A stretch of 64,000 nt of DNA. Source: an uncultured Erythrobacter sp. (GTDB lineage Bacteria > Pseudomonadota > Alphaproteobacteria > Sphingomonadales > Sphingomonadaceae). Shown one piece after another: positions 25,173 to 33,893 of the stretch. The stretch's first letter is position 1; each line of letters opens with the position of its first letter. Location: NCBI RefSeq assembly GCF_958304185.1, contig NZ_OY284437.1, positions 240,286 through 304,285 of the forward strand, written 5' to 3'. Below the pieces are notes generated by a model that was given only the letters and a program-made list of their open reading frames with translations, did not search any database and was not told where the DNA came from. Made by a program: the position numbers and the translations under genes.

Positions 25173-25874
25173 ATGGCGACAACCCGCAGCATCGTCATCC
25201 TCACCGGCGCAGGCATTTCGGCTGAGAGCGGGATCGACACCTTCCGCGCCGCCGAGGGCCTGTGGGAACAGCACCGGGTCGAAGACGTCGCCACGCCCGA
25301 GGGCTTCGCCCGCAACCCCAATCTGGTGCTCAATTTCTACGATATGCGCCGCGCCGCGCTCGCCAATGTCGCGCCCAACCCCGCGCACATGGCGCTGGCG
25401 CGGTTGGAGCGGGAATTTGCGGGTGAGCTGTTGCTGATCACCCAGAACGTCGATGACCTGCACGAACGCGGCGGTTCGGCGCGGGTGCTGCACATGCACG
25501 GGGAGCTCAAGAGCGCGCTATGCCAGTCCTGCGAGACCCGCTCGCCGTGGCATGGCACCATGATCGAGCGCCCGCCATGCCCCGTCTGCCGCGCGCCGAC
25601 ACTGCGCCCCGATGTCGTGTGGTTCGGCGAGATGCCCTATCAAATGGGCCGGATCTATCAGGCGATCGAGACCTGCGATCTGTTCGTGAGCATCGGCACA
25701 TCGGGCGCGGTCTATCCGGCAGCGGGCTTCGTGCAGGAAGCGCGGGCGGCAGGCGCGCGCACGCTGGAACTCAATCTCGAACCGAGTGAGGGCTCGCGGA
25801 TGTTCCACGAAACGCGCCTTGGCCCGGCCAGTGCGCTGGTGCCGGCATGGGTTGCAGAGGTTTTAGGCGGCTGA
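25173..25874 (+). CDS. cobB: NAD-dependent protein deacylase (sirtuin, CobB type)
   Basis: A 233-residue sirtuin that removes acyl groups from lysines using NAD. It has LTGAGISAESGIDTFR, ITQNVDDLHERGG, the catalytic HMHGEL, and zinc cysteines in CQSCETRS and PPCPVCRAP. FYDMRRAALAN carries the Tyr and Arg that mark class III (SIRT5-like) sirtuins, which act well on succinyl and malonyl groups; that specificity is by homology. Its end overlaps the convergent ThiF-type gene by 12 bases. Confidence 0.94.
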   Translation: MATTRSIVILTGAGISAESGIDTFRAAEGLWEQHRVEDVATPEGFARNPNLVLNFYDMRRAALANVAPNPAHMALARLEREFAGELLLITQNVDDLHERGGSARVLHMHGELKSALCQSCETRSPWHGTMIERPPCPVCRAPTLRPDVVWFGEMPYQMGRIYQAIETCDLFVSIGTSGAVYPAAGFVQEARAAGARTLELNLEPSEGSRMFHETRLGPASALVPAWVAEVLGG

Positions 25875-26636
25875 TCCGCAGCCCTTGCAGGTCGGGTCTT
25901 TCGCGATCCGGATCGTGCGCATTCCCGGCTCAAGCCCGTCGAGGATATGCAGCTTGCCCCAGCCCGGATCGCCCAATCCGCTCACGCCAGCCAGCAGCAC
26001 TTTGACCGCTTGGAGCGCTGCGAAGGTGCCCGCCCAGCCTGCCATTGCGCCGAGCATTCCGTCATCCGCGCAGGTGTCGCAATCCTCGGCATCGAAGGCG
26101 TCGCCGACGAAGCAGCGGTAGCAGGCTGCGCCCGGCAGGTGCCCCGCGAAGGCTGCGACCTGACCCTGAAACCGGCCCACGGCGGCGGACAGCAGCGGAA
26201 TGCCCGCTGCAACGCAGGCGTCCGATACGGCGAGGCGCGTGGCAAAATTGTCGGTGCCGTCGAGCACCACGTCGGCGCCTGCGATCAGGCTGGCAGCATT
26301 GTCAGCCGTGATCCGCGCGTCGGAAACATCCACGCTTAGCGAATCGTCGAAATTGGCGAGCCAGCGCCGGGCCGAGACCGCCTTGCCGTAACCGACATCG
26401 CGGGTGGTGAAGATCGTCTGGCGTTGGAGGTTCGAGACATCGACCACGTCATTATCGACCAGCGCAAGGTGCCCGATCCCGCTCGCCGCCAGATATTGCA
26501 GCGCGGGGCTTCCGATACCACCCAGTCCGATCACCGCGACCCGCGACGCTGCGAGCCGCACCTGCCCGGCACCGCCGACTTCGGGCAGCACGATATGGCG
26601 AGCGAAACGGTCAAGCCGGGCGGAGGAGAGGCTCAT
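25863..26636 (-). CDS. ThiF/MoeB/HesA-type adenylyltransferase
   Basis: A 257-residue E1-like enzyme that adenylates the C-terminus of a small ubiquitin-like sulfur carrier (ThiS or MoaD type). GLGGIGSPALQYLAASGIGH is the ATP-binding loop, VDVSNLQRQTIF the conserved Arg region, and DGTDNFATR the Mg-binding Asp. Zinc ligands are CYRCF, CDTCADDG and the C-terminal CKGCGSAA. It could serve thiamine or molybdopterin synthesis; a molybdoenzyme gene lies at 44340 but no other cofactor genes are here. It shares a four-base overlap with the DUF983 gene upstream. Confidence 0.87.
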   Translation of the reverse strand: MSLSSARLDRFARHIVLPEVGGAGQVRLAASRVAVIGLGGIGSPALQYLAASGIGHLALVDNDVVDVSNLQRQTIFTTRDVGYGKAVSARRWLANFDDSLSVDVSDARITADNAASLIAGADVVLDGTDNFATRLAVSDACVAAGIPLLSAAVGRFQGQVAAFAGHLPGAACYRCFVGDAFDAEDCDTCADDGMLGAMAGWAGTFAALQAVKVLLAGVSGLGDPGWGKLHILDGLEPGMRTIRIAKDPTCKGCGSAA

Positions 26637-27055
26637 GACTTGTCATCCAGTGCGCGACGCTCGGCCTTGAATGCGCCAATACCTTGCCACCACAGGAAGC
26701 CGATCACACCGCCCTTGGTCGGCTGGAGCGTGACCAGCAACATCACGATCGCCACCGGCAGAATGATCGCCAGAGTCAGCCAAGCGCTCATCCCGAACGT
26801 GCCGATCATCGCAATCACCACCGGCGCGAGCAGGTGGCCGACCACGAAGATACCGATATAGGCGGGAAAATCGTCGGCCTGCTGCACCGACCAGTCCTGC
26901 TGGCAGTGCGGACAGCGATCGACCGGCTTGAGCCATTTGCGGAACAGCGCCGCTTCGCCGCAGCGCGGGCACTTGCCGCGCAGCCCTCGCACCAGCGCGG
27001 GAACCCAGCCCTTGGGCAGGTCGATCAGGTCGGGAGAAAGGCGCTGAGAAGGCAT
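26633..27055 (-). CDS. DUF983 membrane protein with zinc ribbon
   Basis: A 140-residue protein with an N-terminal zinc-ribbon, CPRCGEAALFRKWLKPVDRC and PHCQQDW, then two membrane segments (about residues 67-87 and 92-112). This is the DUF983 layout, found in alphaproteobacteria and sometimes linked to cytochrome oxidase genes. Its role is not established. It overlaps the ThiF-type gene by four bases. The short upstream gap to dnaA carries the 12-bp palindrome CCTGTCGACAGG at 27084-27095. Confidence 0.85.
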   Translation of the reverse strand: MPSQRLSPDLIDLPKGWVPALVRGLRGKCPRCGEAALFRKWLKPVDRCPHCQQDWSVQQADDFPAYIGIFVVGHLLAPVVIAMIGTFGMSAWLTLAIILPVAIVMLLVTLQPTKGGVIGFLWWQGIGAFKAERRALDDKS

Positions 27056-27166
27056 GGACAGGCTGTTTACAACCTGTGCACCGCCTGTCGACAGGTCTGT
27101 GGATGGGCCTGTCGAAAGTGCAGTGCAAAGACTGGGCAGATTATGTGCGAATTGACCTTCGCCGCG

Positions 27167-28570
27167 TCAGCTCTCCAGCTGACGCAGCAGGCTGCGCACG
27201 TCGCCGTCCATGTCGGCATCACGCTGGCGAAGGTCTTCGATCAGGCGCACCGCGTGGATCACGGTTGAGTGATCGCGCCCGCCGAACTTGCGCCCGATTT
27301 CCGGGTAGCTGCGCGGGGTGAGAACCTTGGAGAGATACATCGCCACCTGCCGCGGACGCACCACCGCGCGGGCGCGGCGCTTGCTGCTCATTTCCGAACG
27401 GTCGATGCGGTAGAACTGGCAGACGGTGCGCTGGATCTCGTCGATGGTGATCCGGCGGCGGTTGGCGGAAAGGATATCAGTCAGCTGCTCTTCGGCGAGC
27501 TGCAACGACACATCCTGCCCGGTCAGCTGGGCATAGGCGATCAGCTTGTTGAGGCCGCCGACCAGCTCGCGGATGTTGCGGGTGATGGTGCGCGCGAGAA
27601 AATCGACCACATCTTCGGGCACATTCAGCGGAGCAAAACGGGTCAGCTTGGAGACGAGGATCTTCTTGCGCAGTTCGATATCGGCCGGCTGGATGTCAGC
27701 CACCAGACCCATCGACAGGCGCGAGAGCAAGCGCGGCTCAACCCCGTCCAGCGCCTGCGGGGCGCGGTCGGCGGCGAAGACCAGCCGCTTGCCTTCAGCC
27801 AGCAGCGCGTCAATCGTGTAGAGCAGTTCTTCCTGCGCGCTCGCCTTGCCGATGATGAACTGGATATCGTCCACCAGCAGCAGGTCAAAGCTGCGCAGCC
27901 GCGCCTTGAACTCGATCGTCTGGCTCGACTTCAGCGCCTGCACGAATTCGACCATGAAGCGCTCGGCCGAGCAGTAGAAGATGCGGGCACGCGGATGGGT
28001 CTGCAAATAGGCATGGCCGATGGCGTGGAGGAGGTGGGTCTTGCCCTGACCGGTCGCCGCCTTGAGATACAGCGGCGAGAATTGCGGCTGCTCCACTGCC
28101 GCCATCCGCTGCGCCGCGTTGCAGGCGAGGATGTTGGCCTCACCCGTCACGAAGGCGGCAAAGGTCAGCGACGGATCGAGCCCGACCGAAGAGGTGAAGT
28201 TCGCATCACCCATCGCGCCGGCGGCCAATGCAATCGCGCTCGCACCGTCATTGGCGGGGCGGCGGCCATCGTCGAGGCGCAGGTCGGGCAGCTGGCGGCG
28301 GCCGGGGTGGACCACAATATTGACCTTGCGCACTTCGCTGCGCGCAATGCTCCACGCGAGCTGAAGCCGGTCATGGAAGCGGTCACGCACCCAGTTGGCG
28401 GAAAATTCGGTCGGAAGGTAAAGATCGAGCGCGCCGTTCTCGCGGTTCAGCGCGCCAAGCTGGATCGGCTTGATCCACTGGCTGTGCAGCTGGTGGCCCA
28501 GATCCTTGCGCAACCCCTGACTGATATCGGACCAATCTGCGGCGAGATTTACAGCTTCGGAATCTTCCAT
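27167..28570 (-). CDS. dnaA: Chromosomal replication initiator protein DnaA
   Basis: A 467-residue AAA+ initiator that binds DnaA boxes and opens oriC. Domain I is at the N-terminus (QGLRKDLGHQLHSQWIKPIQ). Walker A is ATGQGKTHLLHAIGHAYL, Walker B LLLVDDIQFIIGKASAQEEL, the arginine-finger region LSRLSMGLVADI, and the DNA-binding signature GGRDHSTVIHAVRLIEDL is near the C-terminus. I chose ATG 28570 (MEDSEAVNLAADWSDI) because it aligns with sphingomonad DnaA starts as I recall them; GTG 28624 would add 18 residues. It is downstream of rpsT on the same strand, with a 520-base gap. Confidence 0.96.
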   Translation of the reverse strand: MEDSEAVNLAADWSDISQGLRKDLGHQLHSQWIKPIQLGALNRENGALDLYLPTEFSANWVRDRFHDRLQLAWSIARSEVRKVNIVVHPGRRQLPDLRLDDGRRPANDGASAIALAAGAMGDANFTSSVGLDPSLTFAAFVTGEANILACNAAQRMAAVEQPQFSPLYLKAATGQGKTHLLHAIGHAYLQTHPRARIFYCSAERFMVEFVQALKSSQTIEFKARLRSFDLLLVDDIQFIIGKASAQEELLYTIDALLAEGKRLVFAADRAPQALDGVEPRLLSRLSMGLVADIQPADIELRKKILVSKLTRFAPLNVPEDVVDFLARTITRNIRELVGGLNKLIAYAQLTGQDVSLQLAEEQLTDILSANRRRITIDEIQRTVCQFYRIDRSEMSSKRRARAVVRPRQVAMYLSKVLTPRSYPEIGRKFGGRDHSTVIHAVRLIEDLRQRDADMDGDVRSLLRQLES

Positions 28571-28982
28571 CAGATGTTCATCAGCCTGGCGGCCACCCGT
28601 CCGCGCCTTGTCAGTCCTGTGCACAAGCTCTTCCCCAATTCAACCTTAGCCTGCCGAGCCGTGCGGCTCACAGACCTTTTCATCCCGATGCGACAGGCTT
28701 AACCTTCCCGGCCCCGGAATCGAGGATTCCGGAGTTCCCCCCTGTCGGCCAAGTTGTAAAAGCGCCCGGGCTGTCCCGCACCGGGTGAGACCGATCTAAA
28801 GAACTCTGCGGCCTTTTGCGCAAGCGAGGACTTTTAAAAAAAGTGAAATAATCCTGTTGACTCACCGCTGACCCGCAGACTTGCGTTGAAGTGTTTGTTT
28901 TTTCTACAAAATCACGATCTACAGGCCGCGAATCGTGGTGAATCCTGACATTTCGGGGACTCCGCACGGTTGCATTTGTCGC
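28571..28982 (-). promoter_or_regulatory. dnaA upstream region with leader hairpin and a DnaA-box-like site
   Basis: Non-coding gap between dnaA and the rpsT terminator. TTGTGCACA (28618-28626 on the minus strand) matches the DnaA box TTATNCACA at 8 of 9 positions. CCGGAATC/GATTCCGG (28714-28732) forms an 8-bp stem with a 3-base loop. An AT-rich patch lies at about 28830-28920. These could mark dnaA promoter and autoregulation. I do not see the several clustered boxes expected of an origin. Confidence 0.4.
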
Positions 28983-29017
28983 AAACGAAACGGGCCGCGC
29001 TCATTGAGCGCGGCCCG
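28983..29017 (-). terminator. Intrinsic terminator of rpsT
   Basis: A perfect 12-bp stem, CGGGCCGCGCTC (28991-29002) with GAGCGCGGCCCG (29006-29017), loop of three. On the minus strand it is followed by TTTCGTTTGC. It sits about 70 bases after the rpsT stop codon. Confidence 0.85.
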
Positions 29018-29088
29018 ATCGGTTTACGAGGCCCCAGCATCCCGTCTTTCATGCCGCAGCATGAAAGGCGAAAGCGCGACGAATCGAA

Positions 29089-29349
29089 TCAGAGAGTGGC
29101 GACTCGGCGCGTCAGGCGCGAGAGCTTGCGGGCCACAGTGTTCTTGTGCAGCACGCCGCGAGCAACGCCGCGGGCCATTTCCGGCTGAGCCGCCTTGAGG
29201 GCAACTGCAGCTGCTTCCTTGTCACCCGCTTCACAGGCCGATTCGACCTTCTTGATGAAGCTGCGGATGCGGCTGATGCGCGCACCGTTGATTTCGGCGC
29301 GGGCGGTGTTGCGACGGATGCGCTTCTTGGCTTGCGGCGTGTTTGCCAT
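29089..29349 (-). CDS. rpsT: 30S ribosomal protein S20
   Basis: An 86-residue basic protein starting [20 protein letters not shown] and including [20 protein letters not shown] and [15 protein letters not shown]. It binds 16S rRNA in the small subunit. It has its own promoter candidate (29463-29491) and a strong terminator downstream, and precedes dnaA as in other sphingomonads. Confidence 0.97.
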   Translation of the reverse strand: MANTPQAKKRIRRNTARAEINGARISRIRSFIKKVESACEAGDKEAAAVALKAAQPEMARGVARGVLHKNTVARKLSRLTRRVATL

Positions 29350-29462
29350 AATTCGTGTCTGTCTCGCGTTTGGTTCAGGCCGCTTGAGGCAGCCGAGAAA
29401 TTGGTGACGGTTTGCTCGAAAACGGGCGAGCGGACGCAGGGCCCAACCGCCGGAAAGCAGCG

Positions 29463-29491
29463 CGCATAGTCAGAACTGCTCCGAAGGTCAA
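29463..29491 (-). promoter_or_regulatory. Candidate promoter of rpsT
   Basis: On the minus strand TTGACC (29486-29491) and TATGCG (29463-29468) are 17 bases apart, about 115 bases upstream of the rpsT start and just past the mutM stop. Confidence 0.5.
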
Positions 29492-29501
29492 CGATTCTCC
29501 C

Positions 29502-30317
29502 TTACTTCTGGCACACTGGGCAGAACCAAGTGCTGCGTCCGCCCTGGGCGATCCGCTCGATTACCCCGCCATCGTCGCGGCGGCAGGGTTGGCCATCGCG
29601 CCCGTAGACATCGAAGGAGCTGGCGAAATAGCCCAGCTCGCCGCTCGGCGCGGCATAATCACGCAAGGTCGAGCCGCCGTCGCGGATTGAGGCTTCGAGC
29701 ACCGCGACGATGGCGGGCACCAGCCGCGCCAGCTGGGCCTGCGTGACCTTGCCCGCCTGTTTGGTGGGATGGATGCCGGAGCGCCACAGCGCCTCGCACA
29801 CATAGATATTGCCGAGGCCCGCCACGATGCGCTGATCGAGCAGGCACAGCTTGATCGACTGGGTCTTGCCCTTCAGTGCTGCCTTCAGATGACCGACACT
29901 CAGCCCCGGCCCTAGCGGCTCCGGCCCGAGCGCGGCGAATTGCGGCCAGAGGTCGAGCGCGCCGGTCTCCACCAAATCGACCGAGCCGAACCGGCGCGGA
30001 TCGCAGAGGGCGAAGCTGTGGTGCGCGGTCTCCAGCAGCAGGTGATCGTGTGTCTCAGGCGTTTCCGGGTCGATCCGCCAGCGCCCGCTCATGCCGAGAT
30101 GGAAGATCATCGTCGCCCCGCGATCAAGATGCATCAGCCCGTATTTGGCGCGGCGCGAGAGCGTGCTGACGGTCGCGCCGGTCATCACTTGCACCAGATC
30201 GGTGGGGAAGGGGCGGCGCAGGTCGGCGCGGTTCAAGACGACGCGCGTGATTCGCTCGCCCTCGAGGAACTTTGCAAGGCCGCGAACGGTTGTTTCTACT
30301 TCGGGGAGCTCAGGCAT
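29502..30317 (-). CDS. mutM: Formamidopyrimidine-DNA glycosylase
   Basis: A 271-residue repair enzyme excising 8-oxoguanine. The N-terminal MPELPEVETTVRGL provides the catalytic Pro-2 and Glu-3; ATG 30317 is chosen for that reason. KTQSIKLCLLDQRIVAGLGN and IYVCEALWRSGIHP form the H2TH region, and GRSTWFCPVCQ the C-terminal zinc finger. The finger is odd: it reads PCRRDDGGVIERI, so one of the four expected cysteines near its start is missing. The rest is standard. It is divergent from ubiE. Confidence 0.94.
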   Translation of the reverse strand: MPELPEVETTVRGLAKFLEGERITRVVLNRADLRRPFPTDLVQVMTGATVSTLSRRAKYGLMHLDRGATMIFHLGMSGRWRIDPETPETHDHLLLETAHHSFALCDPRRFGSVDLVETGALDLWPQFAALGPEPLGPGLSVGHLKAALKGKTQSIKLCLLDQRIVAGLGNIYVCEALWRSGIHPTKQAGKVTQAQLARLVPAIVAVLEASIRDGGSTLRDYAAPSGELGYFASSFDVYGRDGQPCRRDDGGVIERIAQGGRSTWFCPVCQK

Positions 30318-30373
30318 TTGGGCTTCCTCTAACACCCTTTGCGCGGGCGACAATTGTCTCTAGGGAGCCGGGC

Positions 30374-31129
30374 ATGACACAGAGCACTGACGACACCGTC
30401 TCCTTCGGCTACACCCAGGTCACTCCGGAAGAAAAGACCCGCAAGGTCGGCGAGGTCTTCTCCAGCGTCGCGCGCAAATACGACATCATGAACGATGCGA
30501 TGTCGGGCGGGATGCACCGGTTGTGGAAGGACCGCTTCGTGAAGCGGGTCAAGCCGCAGCCGGGCGAACAGATCCTCGACATGGCGGGCGGCACCGGCGA
30601 CATCGCTTTCCGCATGGCGGCCCGCGGCGCGCATATCACGGTCGCCGATATCAATCAGGACATGCTCGACGTGGGCGCCGAACGCGCGCTGGAACGCGGC
30701 GCTGACGAAGATGATGGCAGCCTCGTGTTCACCTGCCAGAACGCTGAAAGCGTGAGCTTCGCCAGCAACACATTCGATGCCTACACCATCGCCTTCGGCA
30801 TCCGCAACGTCACCCACATTGACCGCGCGCTCGCCGAAGCACTGCGCGTGCTGCGTCCGGGCGGGCGGTTCTTCTGCCTTGAATTCTCGACCGTCGAATG
30901 GGCGGGGCTGAAAGAGGCATACGATATCTATTCCGAACATCTGCTGCCGCGCATGGGGCAGGCGATTGCCGGCGATGCGGATTCCTATCGCTATCTCGCC
31001 GAATCGATCCGCAAGTTCCCCCCCATGCCCGCGTTCGAGCAGATGATCCGCGCCGCCGGTTTCGCCAACACCAAGGTCGAGCCGATCATGGGCGGGCTGG
31101 TCGCGATTCATTCGGGGTGGAAGATCTAG
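30374..31129 (+). CDS. ubiE: Ubiquinone/menaquinone C-methyltransferase UbiE
   Basis: A 251-residue SAM-dependent methyltransferase for the ring C-methylation in ubiquinone synthesis. SAM motif I is QILDMAGGTGDIAFRMA. The UbiE-specific blocks are YDIMNDAMSGGMHRLWKDR, AFGIRNVTHIDRALAEALR and FFCLEFSTVEW. ATG 30374 begins MTQSTDDTVSFGYTQV, the typical N-terminus. It is followed after 4 bases by ubiB, and COQ9 of the same pathway lies at 63040. Confidence 0.96.
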   Translation: MTQSTDDTVSFGYTQVTPEEKTRKVGEVFSSVARKYDIMNDAMSGGMHRLWKDRFVKRVKPQPGEQILDMAGGTGDIAFRMAARGAHITVADINQDMLDVGAERALERGADEDDGSLVFTCQNAESVSFASNTFDAYTIAFGIRNVTHIDRALAEALRVLRPGGRFFCLEFSTVEWAGLKEAYDIYSEHLLPRMGQAIAGDADSYRYLAESIRKFPPMPAFEQMIRAAGFANTKVEPIMGGLVAIHSGWKI

Positions 31130-31133
31130 GGAC

Positions 31134-32690
31134 GTGACCACCTCTGCCGTCCACCTGATCCGCCTCGCTCGCTGGGGCGTGACGCTGGCCCGCCGCCGCG
31201 CGCTAGTGGGGATCGAGAATGATCCCAATGCGCCTGTCGCCCTGCGCCAGTTGGTGCGGCTCGCGCGGCTGGCAACGCTGACGGGCAAGAACGGCCCGCG
31301 CGATTATGCCGGGGCGTTCCGCGCGATTGGGCCTGCGGCGATCAAGCTGGGGCAATCGCTCGCCACGCGTCCCGATCTGGTGGGCGAGGAAGCGGCGAAC
31401 AATCTCCTCAGCTTGCAGGACAGCCTGCCGCCGGTGCCGTTTTCCCAGATCAAGGCGGCGATTGAATCGAGCTTCGGCCAGCCGATCGAGAAGCTGTTCA
31501 GCGAAATCGACCCTGAACCCGTCGGCGCGGCGTCGATTGCGCAGGTCCATAAGGCCACCACCACCGAGGGCCGCAAGGTCGCAGTCAAGGTGCTGCGCCC
31601 CGGCATCCGTGAGAAGTTCGCGCGCGACATCACCACCTATGAATGGGCAGCGGCCCATGTCGAGGCGATGGGCGGGGAGTTCTCGCGCCTGCGTCCGCGC
31701 CTCACCATCGCCAATTTCAAGCGCTGGACCAATTCCGAACTCGACCTGCGGCGCGAGGCGGCATCGGCCTCCGAACTCGCCGAACAGATGGCAGGCGTCT
31801 CCGGCTACCGTATCCCCGGCATCGACTGGGACCGCACCAATGGCCGGGTGATGACGATCGAATGGATCGACGGAATCAAGATCAGCCGCGTCGATGAACT
31901 GCGGGCGCGCGGGCATGACTTCGCCGCGCTGTCGGACAAGCTGGTGATCAGCTTCCTGACCCAGGCGATCAGCGCCGGGTTCTTCCATGCCGATATGCAC
32001 CAGGGCAACCTGTTCGTGGAGGATGACGGCACCATCGTCGCGATCGATTTCGGCATCATGGGCCGGATTGATCGGCGCGCGCGGCAGTGGCTGGCTGAGA
32101 TCCTCTACGGGCTGACGACCGGCAATTACCAGCGCGTTGCAGAGATTCATTTCGAGGCGCAATATGTGCCGAATTATCACTCGGTCGGCGAATTCGCGAC
32201 CGCCTTGCGCGCGGTGGGTGAGCCGATGCGGGGCAAGCCGGTGAAGGAACTGAGCGTCGGGCAGATGCTCGACGGGCTGTTCGCGATCACCCGCGATTTT
32301 GACATGCAGACCCAGCCGCACCTGCTGCTGCTGCAAAAGACGATGGTGATGGTCGAAGGCATCGCCACGCAGCTTAATCCCGACATCAACATGTGGGACA
32401 CCGCCGCGCCTTACGTCCGCAGCTGGATTCGCGATGAACTCGGCCCGGAAGCGGCGCTGGCGGATCGGCTGAAGACCGATACCGAGACCCTGCTGCGCCT
32501 CCCCGGTCTGATCCGGCGGCTGGAGGAGAAATATCCGCCCAAGGGCGGCGCGCCCGAAGCGCCGCCACTGCCGCATATCCCGCTCATTACCGACAAGCGT
32601 GAGGGCCGCGGTTGGATCGGCTACGTCCTGTCGGGCCTTGCCGGAGCGGGCGCTCTGTGGGGGGCAATGGCGCTCGGCTGGATCGGATGA
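31134..32690 (+). CDS. ubiB: Ubiquinone biosynthesis accessory kinase-like protein UbiB
   Basis: A 518-residue membrane-anchored ADCK/ABC1-family atypical kinase. The KxGQ motif AAIKLGQSLATRPDLV, the A-rich loop VGAASIAQVHKA, the catalytic FHADMHQGNLFVE and the metal-binding AIDFGIMGR are present. A C-terminal membrane hairpin (about residues 495-518) anchors it. It supports ubiquinone synthesis, probably by ATPase-driven lipid extraction. It starts at GTG 31134. Its stop overlaps the next gene's ATG (ATGA). Confidence 0.95.
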   Translation: MTTSAVHLIRLARWGVTLARRRALVGIENDPNAPVALRQLVRLARLATLTGKNGPRDYAGAFRAIGPAAIKLGQSLATRPDLVGEEAANNLLSLQDSLPPVPFSQIKAAIESSFGQPIEKLFSEIDPEPVGAASIAQVHKATTTEGRKVAVKVLRPGIREKFARDITTYEWAAAHVEAMGGEFSRLRPRLTIANFKRWTNSELDLRREAASASELAEQMAGVSGYRIPGIDWDRTNGRVMTIEWIDGIKISRVDELRARGHDFAALSDKLVISFLTQAISAGFFHADMHQGNLFVEDDGTIVAIDFGIMGRIDRRARQWLAEILYGLTTGNYQRVAEIHFEAQYVPNYHSVGEFATALRAVGEPMRGKPVKELSVGQMLDGLFAITRDFDMQTQPHLLLLQKTMVMVEGIATQLNPDINMWDTAAPYVRSWIRDELGPEAALADRLKTDTETLLRLPGLIRRLEEKYPPKGGAPEAPPLPHIPLITDKREGRGWIGYVLSGLAGAGALWGAMALGWIG

Positions 32691-33820
32691 GGCTGGACGC
32701 CCGCCCATCGCTCACGGAGCGGTGGGACGCGCTTGGCCGTCCGTTCGCGCATCTGCCGCGTTGGGCGGCGGCGCTGGTGCTGGCGCTGCTGGCTGTAGCA
32801 ATGGGGTGGAGCGCGTTGGCGACTGCGCCGGGTGATCAGCCTGAACGCGCAACCGTCGCCGCAACGCCTGCCACAAGCCCGAAACCGCAAGACCGGGCAA
32901 AAGGCGATATGGCGCTCTACGCCCGCATCGCCGCGCGCGTGACGGCGGGTGAGGGCTATTACTCGGCCGCTTTGGACGAACAGCGAGTCAGCAATTACCC
33001 GACCCGCCCCTTTGTTGCGGTGCGCCTACCGACGCTGGCAATGCTGCAAGCTGTGATCGGGGTGGACGGGGTCCGCTATGCGCAAATGGCGTTGGTGCTG
33101 GCGTGCCTGTGGGCACTCAATCGCCGGGAAGCCCCGCTCGCCCCATGGCCCGAGCGGCTGGGAGCAAGCGCGTTGCTGGTGTTGGGCGGAGCCGCCGCGC
33201 TGAACCCGGTCGCAGGTCTGGACCATGATTTTTCCGCGGGCCTGTGTCTGACGCTCGCGCTGCTGCTTTATCGCCGCGAGCGCTGGTGGCCTGCATTGAT
33301 AGCGGCAGCGTTGGCGCTGGCCATCCGCGAATTGGCTGCGCCATTCGTGCTCCTGTGGCTGGCCTTCGCGCTGGCGGAGCAACGTTGGCGCGAGGCAGGC
33401 GCGGTGGCGGCGCTGCTGGCGTTGTTCGCGGGCGGGTTGGTGCTGCATTTCGCCGCCGTAGAAGCCGGACGATTGCCGAGTGATCTGGCCTCCCAAGGAT
33501 GGAGCGGCTTGGCAGGCTATCGCCTCTCCCTGACCGCGCTGGCGCAGCTCACCGGACTGCGGCTCTTGCCTTTCAGCCTCGCTGCACCTCTGGCAATCCT
33601 GCCGCTGGTCGGCTGGGCTGCGATTGGCGGGCGGATCGGGTTGTTTGCGATGCTGTGGTTTGCCGGCCTGTTCACGATGATGGCGCTGTTTGCCCGGCCG
33701 GAGAATTTCTACTGGGTACAATTGGCGTTACCGGCCTATGGCATCGGTCTCGCTTTTGCCCCGCGCGGGCTATTTGATTTATTCCAAAGCGCGGCAGGGC
33801 GGGCATCAAGGCAAACTTAA
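32687..33820 (+). CDS. Multi-spanning membrane protein, glycosyltransferase-like
   Basis: A 377-residue inner-membrane protein with about nine hydrophobic segments. One follows the N-terminus (about 25-42), then comes an extracytoplasmic loop with DMALYARIAARVTAGEGYYS and FVAVRLPTLAML, which resembles the first loop of GT-C fold glycosyltransferases and related mannosyltransferase-like proteins. No catalytic residues can be assigned. It overlaps ubiB by four bases, which suggests co-expression, but a role in ubiquinone synthesis is not implied by sequence. Confidence 0.6.
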   Translation: MRLDARPSLTERWDALGRPFAHLPRWAAALVLALLAVAMGWSALATAPGDQPERATVAATPATSPKPQDRAKGDMALYARIAARVTAGEGYYSAALDEQRVSNYPTRPFVAVRLPTLAMLQAVIGVDGVRYAQMALVLACLWALNRREAPLAPWPERLGASALLVLGGAAALNPVAGLDHDFSAGLCLTLALLLYRRERWWPALIAAALALAIRELAAPFVLLWLAFALAEQRWREAGAVAALLALFAGGLVLHFAAVEAGRLPSDLASQGWSGLAGYRLSLTALAQLTGLRLLPFSLAAPLAILPLVGWAAIGGRIGLFAMLWFAGLFTMMALFARPENFYWVQLALPAYGIGLAFAPRGLFDLFQSAAGRASRQT

Positions 33821-33893
33821 CCAAGCTTTGCGATGGGTGTTGCTTGCATTATGGCTGGCACCCTACAGCGTGGCGCGAGAGGCGAGAGGCAAG

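Noticed and set aside
27269-28702. 477-codon open frame opposite dnaA
   Set aside because: It mirrors dnaA on the other strand, has no ribosome-binding site or family match, and arises from high third-position GC in dnaA.
28571-29088. Replication origin next to dnaA
   Set aside because: Only one DnaA-box-like site and a modest AT-rich patch are seen; a cluster of boxes would be expected, and in alphaproteobacteria oriC is often not beside dnaA.
31203-32708. 501-codon open frame opposite ubiB
   Set aside because: Antisense shadow of a gene with complete ADCK-family motifs.
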